Made by a program: the position numbers and the translations under genes. Below, piece after piece: positions 7,534 through 15,812 of a stretch of DNA of 59,674 bases. The stretch is taken from positions 1 through 59,674 of the forward strand of contig CASEAG010000026.1 in the NCBI GenBank assembly GCA_949285785.1, given 5' to 3'. The stretch's first letter is position 1. Each line of letters begins with the position of its first letter. Source of the stretch: an uncultured Spirochaetales bacterium. Its GTDB lineage: Bacteria > Spirochaetota > Spirochaetia > Sphaerochaetales > Sphaerochaetaceae. The notes under the pieces were generated by a model. That model was not told the DNA's origin and did no database searches. It saw only the letters and a program-made list of their open reading frames with translations.

Positions 7534-9774
7534 ATGATTTCGGCAACCGGTTCGTCCATCCATTTGAAGACTGTCTCATCATCGTACGTGATGAGGATCC
7601 AGGACGACATCCTGGAACATGTGTGCTACGGGCCGCGCATCGACGACACCGAGGGACTGGAGCTCGTAGGGGAGCTGAGCCGGATCATTGTCAGCACGGT
7701 GCCGATCCTGCGTGACAATTTCCACAGGCCCATCTTCCCCGAGAACCAGTTGCTGGAGGTCTCGACACCCTCGCGTGGCGACTACCGATCCTCCTCCCTC
7801 GAGCTCGAGAGGAACGGGTGCAACCTGATCTGCGACCTGCGGGTTGTGGATGTGCGTGTCTACGGGGGCAAGGACCATTCATTCCCCGCAAACGCCCTCG
7901 ATGATGAGGGTGTGGAGACCTGTGAGATCGACCTGTGTGACGCTGTAAGCGGGGTCACGGTCACCCTTAGGTACACAGTCTACGAGGCCGAGGATGTGAT
8001 TCTGCGCTCCATGCGGGTGGAAAACACAGGCAGTGAGGCCTTCACGATAAGAAAGGCCTCGTCCCTGCTTCTGGATCTGCCTGATTCGGGCTACACCCTC
8101 TGGTCATACGACGGCGCCTGGGGCAGGGAGAGGCGGGAGACATCGCACGAGCTCAGGACCGGCAGGGTGGAGGTCGAGAGCAGGCTGGGGTGCTCAGGCA
8201 ACGAGCACAACCCCCTCGTCTTCCTCGAGGATGACCTACTCAGGGCCTACGGTTTCAACCTTATCTACTCGGGCAACCATCTGGAATCGGCGGAAGTCTC
8301 TCCCTTCGGCAAGACGAGGGTCGTGACCGGCATCAGCCCGCACCTCTTCAGCTGGAGGCTGGGTCGTGGCGAGTCGTTCGAGACGCCCGAGGCGGTAATG
8401 ACCTTCTCCGTGAACGGAAGGGAGGGCTGCAGTGGTAATTTCCAGTCCTTCACCAGGAAGTACATCTCCCGTGGATACTGGAAGGACAGGCCGAGGCCCA
8501 TACTGGTCAACAACTGGGAGGCGACGTACATGGACTTCACCCAGGACAGGCTCCTCGATCTTGCCGACAAGGCGGCAGAGTGCGGCATCGAGCTCTTCGT
8601 CCTGGACGACGGCTGGTTCCGCCCCGACGACACACAGGGCCTTGGCGACTGGATCGAGAACAGGGAGAGGCTGCCTGAGGGGCTGAAGGGACTGGCTGAA
8701 AGAATAGAGGCCAGGGGGCTGAAGTTCGGCCTCTGGGTGGAGCCTGAGATGGTGAACGAGGACAGCGACCTCTACAGGGCCCATCCGGAGTGGGTGGTGC
8801 AGGATGCCGGGCATGAGAAGCTTCCATGCCGCCACCAGTATGTGCTCGACCTCTCGAGGAGGGAGGTGGTCGACCATCTCTACACCGTCCTTGAGCGGCT
8901 CTTCGGCTCGTGCAGTCTCTCCTATGTCAAATGGGACATGAACCGGACGATGAGCGATGTCGGGGTGGGAATGGGCGAAGGCTTCATGCACCGCTACATC
9001 CTCGGCCTGTATGAACTGCTTTCCCGGTTGACGGCCCGCTTCCCCGAGATCCTGTTCGAAGGCTGCGCCTCCGGCGGCAACCGCTGCGACCTTGGCATGT
9101 TCTGCTTCTTCAGTCAGAACTGGGCGAGCGACAACACCGACCTTGTCGACAGGGTGTCGATCCAGGAGGGCACGTTGATGGGCTATCCCTCATCCACCAT
9201 GGGGGCCCATGTCTCGGCAAGTCCCGGCCACCAGAGCCTCAGGAACAGCCGTATCGACAGCCGCTTCAACATAGCAGCATTCGGCATTCTGGGCTATGAG
9301 CTCGACCTCATGGCCCTGGATGAGGAGGACATCGGGGCCATAAAGGCACAGGTCGCCTTCTATAAGCGGTACCGGGATGTCTTCCAGCATGGAATCTTCA
9401 GAAAGAGGGTCGTTTCGTCCAACCAGCGCTTCTGGTACACGACGCTGGGCAAGGTGACCATTGCACTGGAGATCCAGACGCTGAACGAGGTCCATACGGG
9501 ACGCGAGGACACTCTGGTCGTTCCCTGGTCCGGGAAGGGGAAGCGCTACCGCATAGGAGTGAGGAAGGAGCATATCCCTGCCAGGATGCTCGGCGCCCTT
9601 GCGAAGAACTACGGCAGGACGGAGAGCGAGGACTATGAGGTGACCGTCTCCGGCGACATTCTCTCGACTTACGGTGTCGCGCTGGGACCGCAGTTCATGG
9701 GAAACGTGTTCTTCGGCGAGACGAGGATCCTCGGCGACTACGGCTCGAGGATGTACATAGTGGAGGAGATCTGA
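7534..9774 (+). CDS. Alpha-galactosidase, family GH36
   Basis: This 746-residue enzyme has the family's usual length. It removes alpha-1,6-galactose from oligosaccharides such as raffinose or galactan side chains. Visible motifs are LFVLDDGWF, WVEPEMV, the nucleophile strand SYVKWDMNR (D468), GCASGGNRCDLG and the acid/base segment WASDNTD (530-536). The ATG at 7534 is chosen because AAGGAGGT lies just upstream and GH36 homology begins with the next residues; the frame stays open further up without support. There is no signal peptide, so it is cytoplasmic. The GH31 gene starts 1 bp after its stop, so the two are co-transcribed. Confidence 0.93.
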   Translation: MISATGSSIHLKTVSSSYVMRIQDDILEHVCYGPRIDDTEGLELVGELSRIIVSTVPILRDNFHRPIFPENQLLEVSTPSRGDYRSSSLELERNGCNLICDLRVVDVRVYGGKDHSFPANALDDEGVETCEIDLCDAVSGVTVTLRYTVYEAEDVILRSMRVENTGSEAFTIRKASSLLLDLPDSGYTLWSYDGAWGRERRETSHELRTGRVEVESRLGCSGNEHNPLVFLEDDLLRAYGFNLIYSGNHLESAEVSPFGKTRVVTGISPHLFSWRLGRGESFETPEAVMTFSVNGREGCSGNFQSFTRKYISRGYWKDRPRPILVNNWEATYMDFTQDRLLDLADKAAECGIELFVLDDGWFRPDDTQGLGDWIENRERLPEGLKGLAERIEARGLKFGLWVEPEMVNEDSDLYRAHPEWVVQDAGHEKLPCRHQYVLDLSRREVVDHLYTVLERLFGSCSLSYVKWDMNRTMSDVGVGMGEGFMHRYILGLYELLSRLTARFPEILFEGCASGGNRCDLGMFCFFSQNWASDNTDLVDRVSIQEGTLMGYPSSTMGAHVSASPGHQSLRNSRIDSRFNIAAFGILGYELDLMALDEEDIGAIKAQVAFYKRYRDVFQHGIFRKRVVSSNQRFWYTTLGKVTIALEIQTLNEVHTGREDTLVVPWSGKGKRYRIGVRKEHIPARMLGALAKNYGRTESEDYEVTVSGDILSTYGVALGPQFMGNVFFGETRILGDYGSRMYIVEEI

Positions 9775-9775
9775 A

Positions 9776-12166
9776 ATGGACAGCCGATTCAGGATAGAGA
9801 GCCACCCGCAGGCTCCGCAGCGGAGCATGGTCCACGGAAAGGGCTGGCGCATCACCATACTTACAGAGAAGCTTGTGAGGCTGGAGTACTCTCCCTCGGG
9901 AAAGTTCGAGGACGGGCCGACCCAGGTCGTCTGGAACCGTGACTTTGCCGTGGTCCCTTATGACGTGGTCAAGCAGGGGGATGGTGTCGTGATACGCACC
10001 TCGAGGCTGTGCATCACCTATGACGGCATGCCTTTCTCCCCGAACGGGCTCGCGGTGACCATGCACGGCTACGACTGTGCCCACACCGGAGGTTGGCACT
10101 ATGGCGACAGGCTTGCCACGCTCAAGGGCACCGCGAGGACCCTGGACACTGTCGACGGTGATGATGTGGAGCTGGAGGACGGGATCATCTCGACCGAGGG
10201 CTTCAGTGTCATCGACGACAGCCACAGCTATGTGATCAGGGAGGACGGCTGGCTGCGTGCCCGGGAGGATGGGGTGCGGGATCTCTACTTCTTCGGCTAT
10301 GGCAAGGACTACAAGGAGGCCTTGAGGGATTTCAACCATCTGTGCGGCAAGACTCCGATGCTTCCCCGTTACGCTCTGGGAAACTGGTGGAGCCGCTTTT
10401 ATCCCTACAGCGAGGAGAGCTACCTTGCCCTCATGGACCGCTTCGGCGAAGAGGATGTGCCCATTGCAGTCGCCGTCGTCGACATGGACTGGCACCTTGT
10501 CGCAATCGAGGAGAAGTACGGTAGCGGCTGGACGGGCTTCACATGGAACAGACGGCTGTTCCCGGATCCGGAGCGCTTCCTGTCGGAACTGCACAGGCGA
10601 GGCATGCATGTGACGCTCAATCTGCATCCGGCAGACGGCATCAGGGCCTATGAGGATGCCTATGTCAGGCTTGCGCACGACATGGGCATGGATATTTCAA
10701 AGGGAGACCCCGTGGCCTTTGATGCATGTGATCCCGTCTTTCTGGAGAACTACTTCAAGGATGTCATCCATCCGCTAGAGGATGAGGGTGTCGACTTCTG
10801 GTGGCTGGACTGGCAGCAGGGCGACAAGAGCCGCCTCAAGGGGCTCGATACGCTCTGGGTCATCAACCACTACAGCCATCTCGACAACGCCCGCGGCGGG
10901 AAGAGGCCGCTGCTGCTTTCCCGCTATGCCGGCCCCGGCAGCCACCGCTATCCGGCAGGTTTCTCAGGGGACACGATCGTCACATGGGACTCGCTGCGCT
11001 TCCAGCCGTACTTCACCGCCACAGCCTCCAACATCGGCTTCGGCTGGTGGAGCCACGACATCGGTGGTCACATGAGGGGCTACAGGGACGACGAACTCAT
11101 CGCCCGCTGGACCCAGCTCGGCGTCTTCTCGCCCATCATGCGCCTGCACAGCGCATGCGGCGACTTCTTCGGCAAGGAGCCCTGGCGATATAAGCCTGAA
11201 GTCTGCAGGGTGATGGAATCGGCCTTGCGTCTCAGACACCGTCTGGTGCCCTACCTGTACACGATGAACCACAGGGCATGGGCAGAGGATCTTCCGCTCG
11301 TTCTGCCGCTCTACTACGAGTTCCCGAACAGGAGGGAGGGCTACAGCCACCCGGATGAGTTCTTCTTCGGCACCAGCCTGCTGGTCGCCCCCATCACATC
11401 CCCTCGCATTTCGAGGCTCAATATGGCCAGGGAGCCTGTCTTCCTGCCCGAGGGACTCTGGTACGACATCTTCACGCATCGCCAGTACAGGGGAGGGCGG
11501 GAACTGTGTGTCTACAGGACGTTGGAGTCTGTTCCCGTATTCGCGAAGGCGGGCACCATACTGCCCTTGACCGACGAGAATGATGCAGGGCGCAATCCCG
11601 AAAGCCTCACCCTCCAGGTCTTCCTCGGCTCCGATGGCTCCTTCACCCTATATGAGGACGATGGCGGGTCGATGGACTACCAGAAGGAAGTCTGTGTGTT
11701 CACGGAGTTCACACTGCACACCGGAGAGGCGACCACCCTCACGATACATGCCGCTCGGGGAGAGAGAAGCCTCATCCCGCAGGAGCGCAGATACCGTGTC
11801 GAGTTCATCGGCTGCAGGGAGTGCGGTGCCGAGGTCTGTGCTGGGGGAGAGCCCGCCGTGCATGGTGCCTCATACAGCGCCGACGGCAAGGTGCTCACGC
11901 TCGAGACCGGGCCTGCCAGTACGGCAGAGGATATTCTCATCACCCTTCCTGGCGACGCCTTCCTGCCCGGCAACGATGTCGTGGGTGACACCTTCCGTCT
12001 CCTCGACCAGGCCGAGATCTCCTTCGACCTCAAGGAACAGGTATATGGGATTGTCAGAGGCGAAGGCGACAGGGCCGTGGCTCTTGCGACTCTGACTTCC
12101 ATGGATCTTCCGGATGGTCTCCTTGGCGCCCTTGCCGAGATCCTGACGGCCTTCACGGAGGCGTGA
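9776..12166 (+). CDS. Family GH31 alpha-glycosidase
   Basis: This 796-residue protein has GH31 architecture: an N-terminal beta-sandwich, the barrel motif NWWSRFYPYSEESY, VVDMDWH, the nucleophile strand FWWLDWQQGD (D345), the acid/base loop FSGDT (D399) and WWSHDIGGH. The nucleophile context DWQQ differs from the KTDFGE form of alpha-xylosidases and the DMNE form of many alpha-glucosidases, so substrate specificity is open; alpha-glucosidase, alpha-galactosidase or alpha-N-acetylgalactosaminidase activity are all conceivable. It lacks a signal peptide. It follows the GH36 gene by one base with GGAGGAGAT as ribosome-binding site. The C-terminus carries beta-sandwich domains. Confidence 0.9.
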   Translation: MDSRFRIESHPQAPQRSMVHGKGWRITILTEKLVRLEYSPSGKFEDGPTQVVWNRDFAVVPYDVVKQGDGVVIRTSRLCITYDGMPFSPNGLAVTMHGYDCAHTGGWHYGDRLATLKGTARTLDTVDGDDVELEDGIISTEGFSVIDDSHSYVIREDGWLRAREDGVRDLYFFGYGKDYKEALRDFNHLCGKTPMLPRYALGNWWSRFYPYSEESYLALMDRFGEEDVPIAVAVVDMDWHLVAIEEKYGSGWTGFTWNRRLFPDPERFLSELHRRGMHVTLNLHPADGIRAYEDAYVRLAHDMGMDISKGDPVAFDACDPVFLENYFKDVIHPLEDEGVDFWWLDWQQGDKSRLKGLDTLWVINHYSHLDNARGGKRPLLLSRYAGPGSHRYPAGFSGDTIVTWDSLRFQPYFTATASNIGFGWWSHDIGGHMRGYRDDELIARWTQLGVFSPIMRLHSACGDFFGKEPWRYKPEVCRVMESALRLRHRLVPYLYTMNHRAWAEDLPLVLPLYYEFPNRREGYSHPDEFFFGTSLLVAPITSPRISRLNMAREPVFLPEGLWYDIFTHRQYRGGRELCVYRTLESVPVFAKAGTILPLTDENDAGRNPESLTLQVFLGSDGSFTLYEDDGGSMDYQKEVCVFTEFTLHTGEATTLTIHAARGERSLIPQERRYRVEFIGCRECGAEVCAGGEPAVHGASYSADGKVLTLETGPASTAEDILITLPGDAFLPGNDVVGDTFRLLDQAEISFDLKEQVYGIVRGEGDRAVALATLTSMDLPDGLLGALAEILTAFTEA

Positions 12167-12170
12167 GTCC

Positions 12171-12977
12171 ATGAGAATAGAGAAGATCGGCCTCGGTGAT
12201 ACCGCTTCGCTTACCGTCTACCTGCTGGATGACTCTCCAGAGGTCGCCATTCATGACAGGCCCATGGTCATCGTATGTCCTGGCGGCGCCTATTGCTCCC
12301 TCTCGGACAGGGAGGGCGAGCCTGTGGCCATGCAGTTCACGGCCATGGGCTACCACTCCGCGGTTCTGCGCTACTCCGTGGCTCCTGCCCATCATCCTGC
12401 CGCGCTGCTGGAGCTAGGTAGGGCAGTCGCGACCGTGCGCTCCCATGCGGGGCGGTGGTGCGTGGACGGCAGGCGCATCGCTGTCCTCGGCTTCTCCGCC
12501 GGAGGACACCTCGCCGCCTTGTATTGCACGCAGTGGAGGAAGCCTTGGCTTTCGGAATGTCTTGCCTGCAAGAGCGCAGATCTTGCTCCGGATGCAATGA
12601 TCCTGTGCTATCCCGTCGTGAGTGCCGGAGAATACGCTCATGAGGGCTCCTTCATGAACCTGCTTGGTGATGACTGGCAGAGTCTGAAGGACGGGCTGTC
12701 CGTCGAGAAGCTCGTGAGCGCGGATGTGCCGCCGGCCTTCATCTGGCACACTTTCGAGGACAGTCTCGTACCTGTGCAGAATTCCCTGCTGATGGCCAGG
12801 GCCCTCGCAGACTGCAATGTGCCTGTAGAGCTGCACATCTTCCAGAATGGAGATCATGGCCTGGCCCTTGCCGATGATCTTGGCAGGCGGGTGGACGGCA
12901 GCCTGTGCGAGCCGACCTGCCAGGTCTGGATCCATCTTCTGCATGTCTGGCTGGAGCGCTGGAGAAAGGGGCTCTGA
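12171..12977 (+). CDS. Alpha/beta-hydrolase, putative carbohydrate acetyl esterase
   Basis: This 268-residue alpha/beta-hydrolase has the oxyanion strand VCPGGAY, the nucleophile elbow GFSAGGH (S109), an acid-loop candidate in HTFEDSLVP and the catalytic histidine in NGDHG. This pattern is typical of bacterial BD-FAE/acetyl-xylan-esterase-like enzymes found beside glycosidases; the likely job is removing acetyl groups from imported oligosaccharides. It starts 5 bp after GH31 and completes a three-gene operon. No signal peptide is visible. Its stop codon abuts the stop of the convergent AraC-type gene. Substrate is inferred from context. Confidence 0.8.
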   Translation: MRIEKIGLGDTASLTVYLLDDSPEVAIHDRPMVIVCPGGAYCSLSDREGEPVAMQFTAMGYHSAVLRYSVAPAHHPAALLELGRAVATVRSHAGRWCVDGRRIAVLGFSAGGHLAALYCTQWRKPWLSECLACKSADLAPDAMILCYPVVSAGEYAHEGSFMNLLGDDWQSLKDGLSVEKLVSADVPPAFIWHTFEDSLVPVQNSLLMARALADCNVPVELHIFQNGDHGLALADDLGRRVDGSLCEPTCQVWIHLLHVWLERWRKGL

Positions 12978-14789
12978 TCAGTCCCCGGACTCCTCCCTGT
13001 GGCGGAAGGCAGTGGGGGAGTAGCCTGTGAGTGTCTTGAACAGGCGGAGAAAATAGTTGTAGTTCGGCAGCCCGCACTCCTCGGCTATTCTCTTCGTGGG
13101 CAGGTCTGTGGTCAGCAGCAGCTGCTTGGCGAGCGTCACCCTCCTGGTGTTCACGTACTCCGTGAATCCGATGCCGATCTGGTTGCGGAAGAGGCGGCTG
13201 AGGGTGAATGTCGAGATCCGGAAGGCGTCCGCAACCATGGTCTGGCTGAGGTTTGCATCCCTGTAGTTCTCGTCGATATAGGCGAGGATGGCCTCCTGCT
13301 GCCTCTTCCTGCGCTCCTCCTTCTGCCTGAGGACCTGCAGGTCCTTCTGTGCCGCCGACAGCTCGACGCCGGAGGAGTCCTTGCGGAAGAGCGAGATGTA
13401 GCTGGTGCGGATGTCGTCGAGATGTTCCACCACATCGCCTCTCGTGACCTCGTACTCCTTGCCAGTCCGGGCCCCCAGCCAGCCGCGGATCCAGTCGCCT
13501 ATGGCCCTGCTGTCGTCCTTCTTCAGGAACGCGATTGCCACACACTGCCTGTCCTCGTCCACATCGGGCATGAAGAAGCGGATGCCGAACCGCTTCTCCA
13601 CGGCCACGATCAGCTCATCCCCGTCGTCGCTGTGGAGACTCCGGCCTCCAATCAGGTATACGCAGAAGCAGGTGGTCCCCGTGAGGTCCACACCCATCTG
13701 GGCGAGGGGGATGGAGATGTGGCCCCCGCTGATCAGATTGTCCAGAAGCAGCGTCATGATCTGACTTCGTTGCTCGAAGATCTCCTTCTCCCGCGACATC
13801 AGGATGTCTCCTATCGCCCTCAGCTCGTCATTGCTGTCCTCTTGTGTAAGATCGAACTCGCGGGCGAGATTCCTGATCGGCATGTATGCGATTGTGAGTG
13901 CGATGAATGCGATCGCGAGCATGAGGATGATCGTCACAAGGGAGAAGAAGGCCGTGCTGGAGTAGAAGGAGACGACTCTGCTCTGGATCGCGCTGTTGTA
14001 CATCCTGACCGAGAAGGCCATGTCTCCGGCCTCGTATAGCGCACTATATTCCGAGAGCCTGCCGCCCTCTATGCCGCTGCCCAGACGCAGCAGGACAGAC
14101 CCGTCCTCCAGGTCCATGATGCGGAACTCGAGACCGCTGTTCATCTCTGCCAGCCTCCACAGGCTGCCGTCACCCTGCGCAGAGAGCCGGTAGAAGATCA
14201 GGACAGGTTCGGAGCTCCTGCCCATCTGGGAGCAGAAGCCTATGAACATGTCGCCATCTGTGTCGTCTGCGGTGTTTGTCGTCGTCAGTATGACCTCTCC
14301 CTGCTTGTATAGGGCGTTGTCGAAGAAGCGTCTGAAGACTTCCCCAGCATCCCGTCCCGTGTTGGTCTTCTCGTCCTGGAAGAAGGCCTCGACAGTCATG
14401 CTGGAGCTCTTGGTGAAGATCCTGTGCGAACCGTAATAGTAGATGAGACAGTCCGGCTCCCCATAGCCTGTGTGCTCCTCGTTCAGCTCCCTGACCGCCT
14501 CGTAGTACCAGTATGGATTCTCGTCGAAGGCGACCTGCCCTTGGTAGAAGGCGCTCTCGGGCCTCTTGCTGTCGACGCTGATGGAGGCTGCGTCCTGCCT
14601 CAGCCTGGTGATTTCCGCCGAGACGAAGCTCGAGAAGGTCTCCGCCATCGTCTGGCAGTAGCTCTGGTTAGTGTAGTCGAGATCCGCCTTCGCCCTCTGC
14701 CAGAAGAAGGCCATGGTGAGGGCGACCGGTATCGACAGTCCTATGAGGATTATCAGGGCAAGGCGATGGTAGTACTTGTAGCGGAACAT
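12978..14789 (-). CDS. Membrane-bound AraC-family transcriptional regulator
   Basis: This 603-residue protein has a transmembrane helix at about 9-29, an extracytoplasmic sensor of about 240 residues, a second helix at about 275-300, and a C-terminal AraC helix-turn-helix pair (about 500-603; LSQTMVADAFRISTFTLSRLF and TKRIAEECGLPNYNYFLRLF). Such one-component sensors detect periplasmic sugars or binding proteins and activate neighbouring sugar genes. It is the last gene of a minus-strand operon behind GH127 and GH105, starting 12 bp after the GH105 stop. It probably controls this locus, including the divergent transporter. No strong ribosome-binding site is visible, so coupling to GH105 is likely. 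Confidence 0.88.
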   Translation of the reverse strand: MFRYKYYHRLALIILIGLSIPVALTMAFFWQRAKADLDYTNQSYCQTMAETFSSFVSAEITRLRQDAASISVDSKRPESAFYQGQVAFDENPYWYYEAVRELNEEHTGYGEPDCLIYYYGSHRIFTKSSSMTVEAFFQDEKTNTGRDAGEVFRRFFDNALYKQGEVILTTTNTADDTDGDMFIGFCSQMGRSSEPVLIFYRLSAQGDGSLWRLAEMNSGLEFRIMDLEDGSVLLRLGSGIEGGRLSEYSALYEAGDMAFSVRMYNSAIQSRVVSFYSSTAFFSLVTIILMLAIAFIALTIAYMPIRNLAREFDLTQEDSNDELRAIGDILMSREKEIFEQRSQIMTLLLDNLISGGHISIPLAQMGVDLTGTTCFCVYLIGGRSLHSDDGDELIVAVEKRFGIRFFMPDVDEDRQCVAIAFLKKDDSRAIGDWIRGWLGARTGKEYEVTRGDVVEHLDDIRTSYISLFRKDSSGVELSAAQKDLQVLRQKEERRKRQQEAILAYIDENYRDANLSQTMVADAFRISTFTLSRLFRNQIGIGFTEYVNTRRVTLAKQLLLTTDLPTKRIAEECGLPNYNYFLRLFKTLTGYSPTAFRHREESGD

Positions 14790-14801
14790 AGGTCCATTCT
14801 A

Positions 14802-15812
14802 CTACAACAGGGCCGAGAGTTCCCTGCAGATCAGCAGGTAGGTCCCGACTGCGTAGTCGTTCGTGTTCTCTTTCTCGACCGGTCCCGGCTTCAGGGCCAC
14901 TCCCTGGACCCAGCCGATGCGGCCTTCGGGTGAGACCGCCACGCTGTCGAGGGCCTCGAAACCATTCAGTGCGCACTCGAGGCTGTCCCTGCCGAGCAGT
15001 CCTTCCCTGTAGCCGATCAGCAGACCGAGCACATCGAGTGCGGTGCCTGATGTCTCGGGCATTGGGAACTCGTCAGGCTCGAGCAGGCTTGTACGCCAGA
15101 AGCCGTCCGGGCTCTGGTGGCGGCAGATGGCCTCGGCCATTGGCACGAAGATGTTCCTGTATCCTTCGAAATATGGTGAGCAGGGGCCGAGGGTGCGCAA
15201 GGTGCGTGCAAGGCCTGCAAGCACCCAGCCGTTGCCTCGCGACCAGAACACCTTCCTTCCGCTCTTCGTGCGTGCCCTGTCGGGGAGGAAGTCCTCGTCG
15301 CGGAACCAGAGGTGCTCCTCCTCGTCGTAGCATCCGCGCTCCACCTTGGAGTCGAGAAAGAGCCTCCATGCCTTCTCGAGGAGCCTGCCGTCATCGAGAT
15401 GCAGGCCGATGCGATTGTAGAAGTCGAGGGCCATGTAGATGGTGTCGACCCACCACCAGTAGTCGGTGGCAGGGTCTGCCACCGTGTATTCCATGGTCTT
15501 CACCATGGGCCCCCAGTCACCATCGATGCCGTACTTCAGCATGAGGTCCATGTATGTCTCGCCGCAGCTGAGGTTGTCGGCATTGGTGGTGTTGAAGCGT
15601 GCGTTGTCGTGGAAGTTCCATCTGTTCGCCCTTGCCCAGTCGACGGCCCTGTCGAGGTAATCCTCTCTTCCTGTGACCTCATAGGCGGCGATGTCACCCA
15701 TCATGTAGGCGGCCCGCTCCCAGGCGGCGTCTCCGCTCTCCGGGGTCTGCGAGATCCAGTAGTCGTTCACCAGCTCCATGCGGCCGACAAGATGGTCCCT
15801 GTCAAGCTTCAT
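14802..15812 (-). CDS. Unsaturated rhamnogalacturonyl hydrolase, family GH105
   Basis: This 336-residue protein is an (alpha/alpha)6-barrel of GH105 (YesR/YteR type). Diagnostic segments are YWWWVDTIYMALDFYNRIG, FWSRGNGWVLAGLARTL and PETSGTA near the C-terminus. These enzymes hydrate and cleave the unsaturated uronic acid left at oligosaccharide ends by pectate or rhamnogalacturonan lyases. The start at 15812 follows GGAGGAGAGAAG; the upstream frame is only the overlap with GH127, whose stop it overlaps by 11 bp. No signal peptide, so it acts on imported oligosaccharides in the cytoplasm. A related GH88 role cannot be fully excluded. Confidence 0.88.
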   Translation of the reverse strand: MKLDRDHLVGRMELVNDYWISQTPESGDAAWERAAYMMGDIAAYEVTGREDYLDRAVDWARANRWNFHDNARFNTTNADNLSCGETYMDLMLKYGIDGDWGPMVKTMEYTVADPATDYWWWVDTIYMALDFYNRIGLHLDDGRLLEKAWRLFLDSKVERGCYDEEEHLWFRDEDFLPDRARTKSGRKVFWSRGNGWVLAGLARTLRTLGPCSPYFEGYRNIFVPMAEAICRHQSPDGFWRTSLLEPDEFPMPETSGTALDVLGLLIGYREGLLGRDSLECALNGFEALDSVAVSPEGRIGWVQGVALKPGPVEKENTNDYAVGTYLLICRELSALL

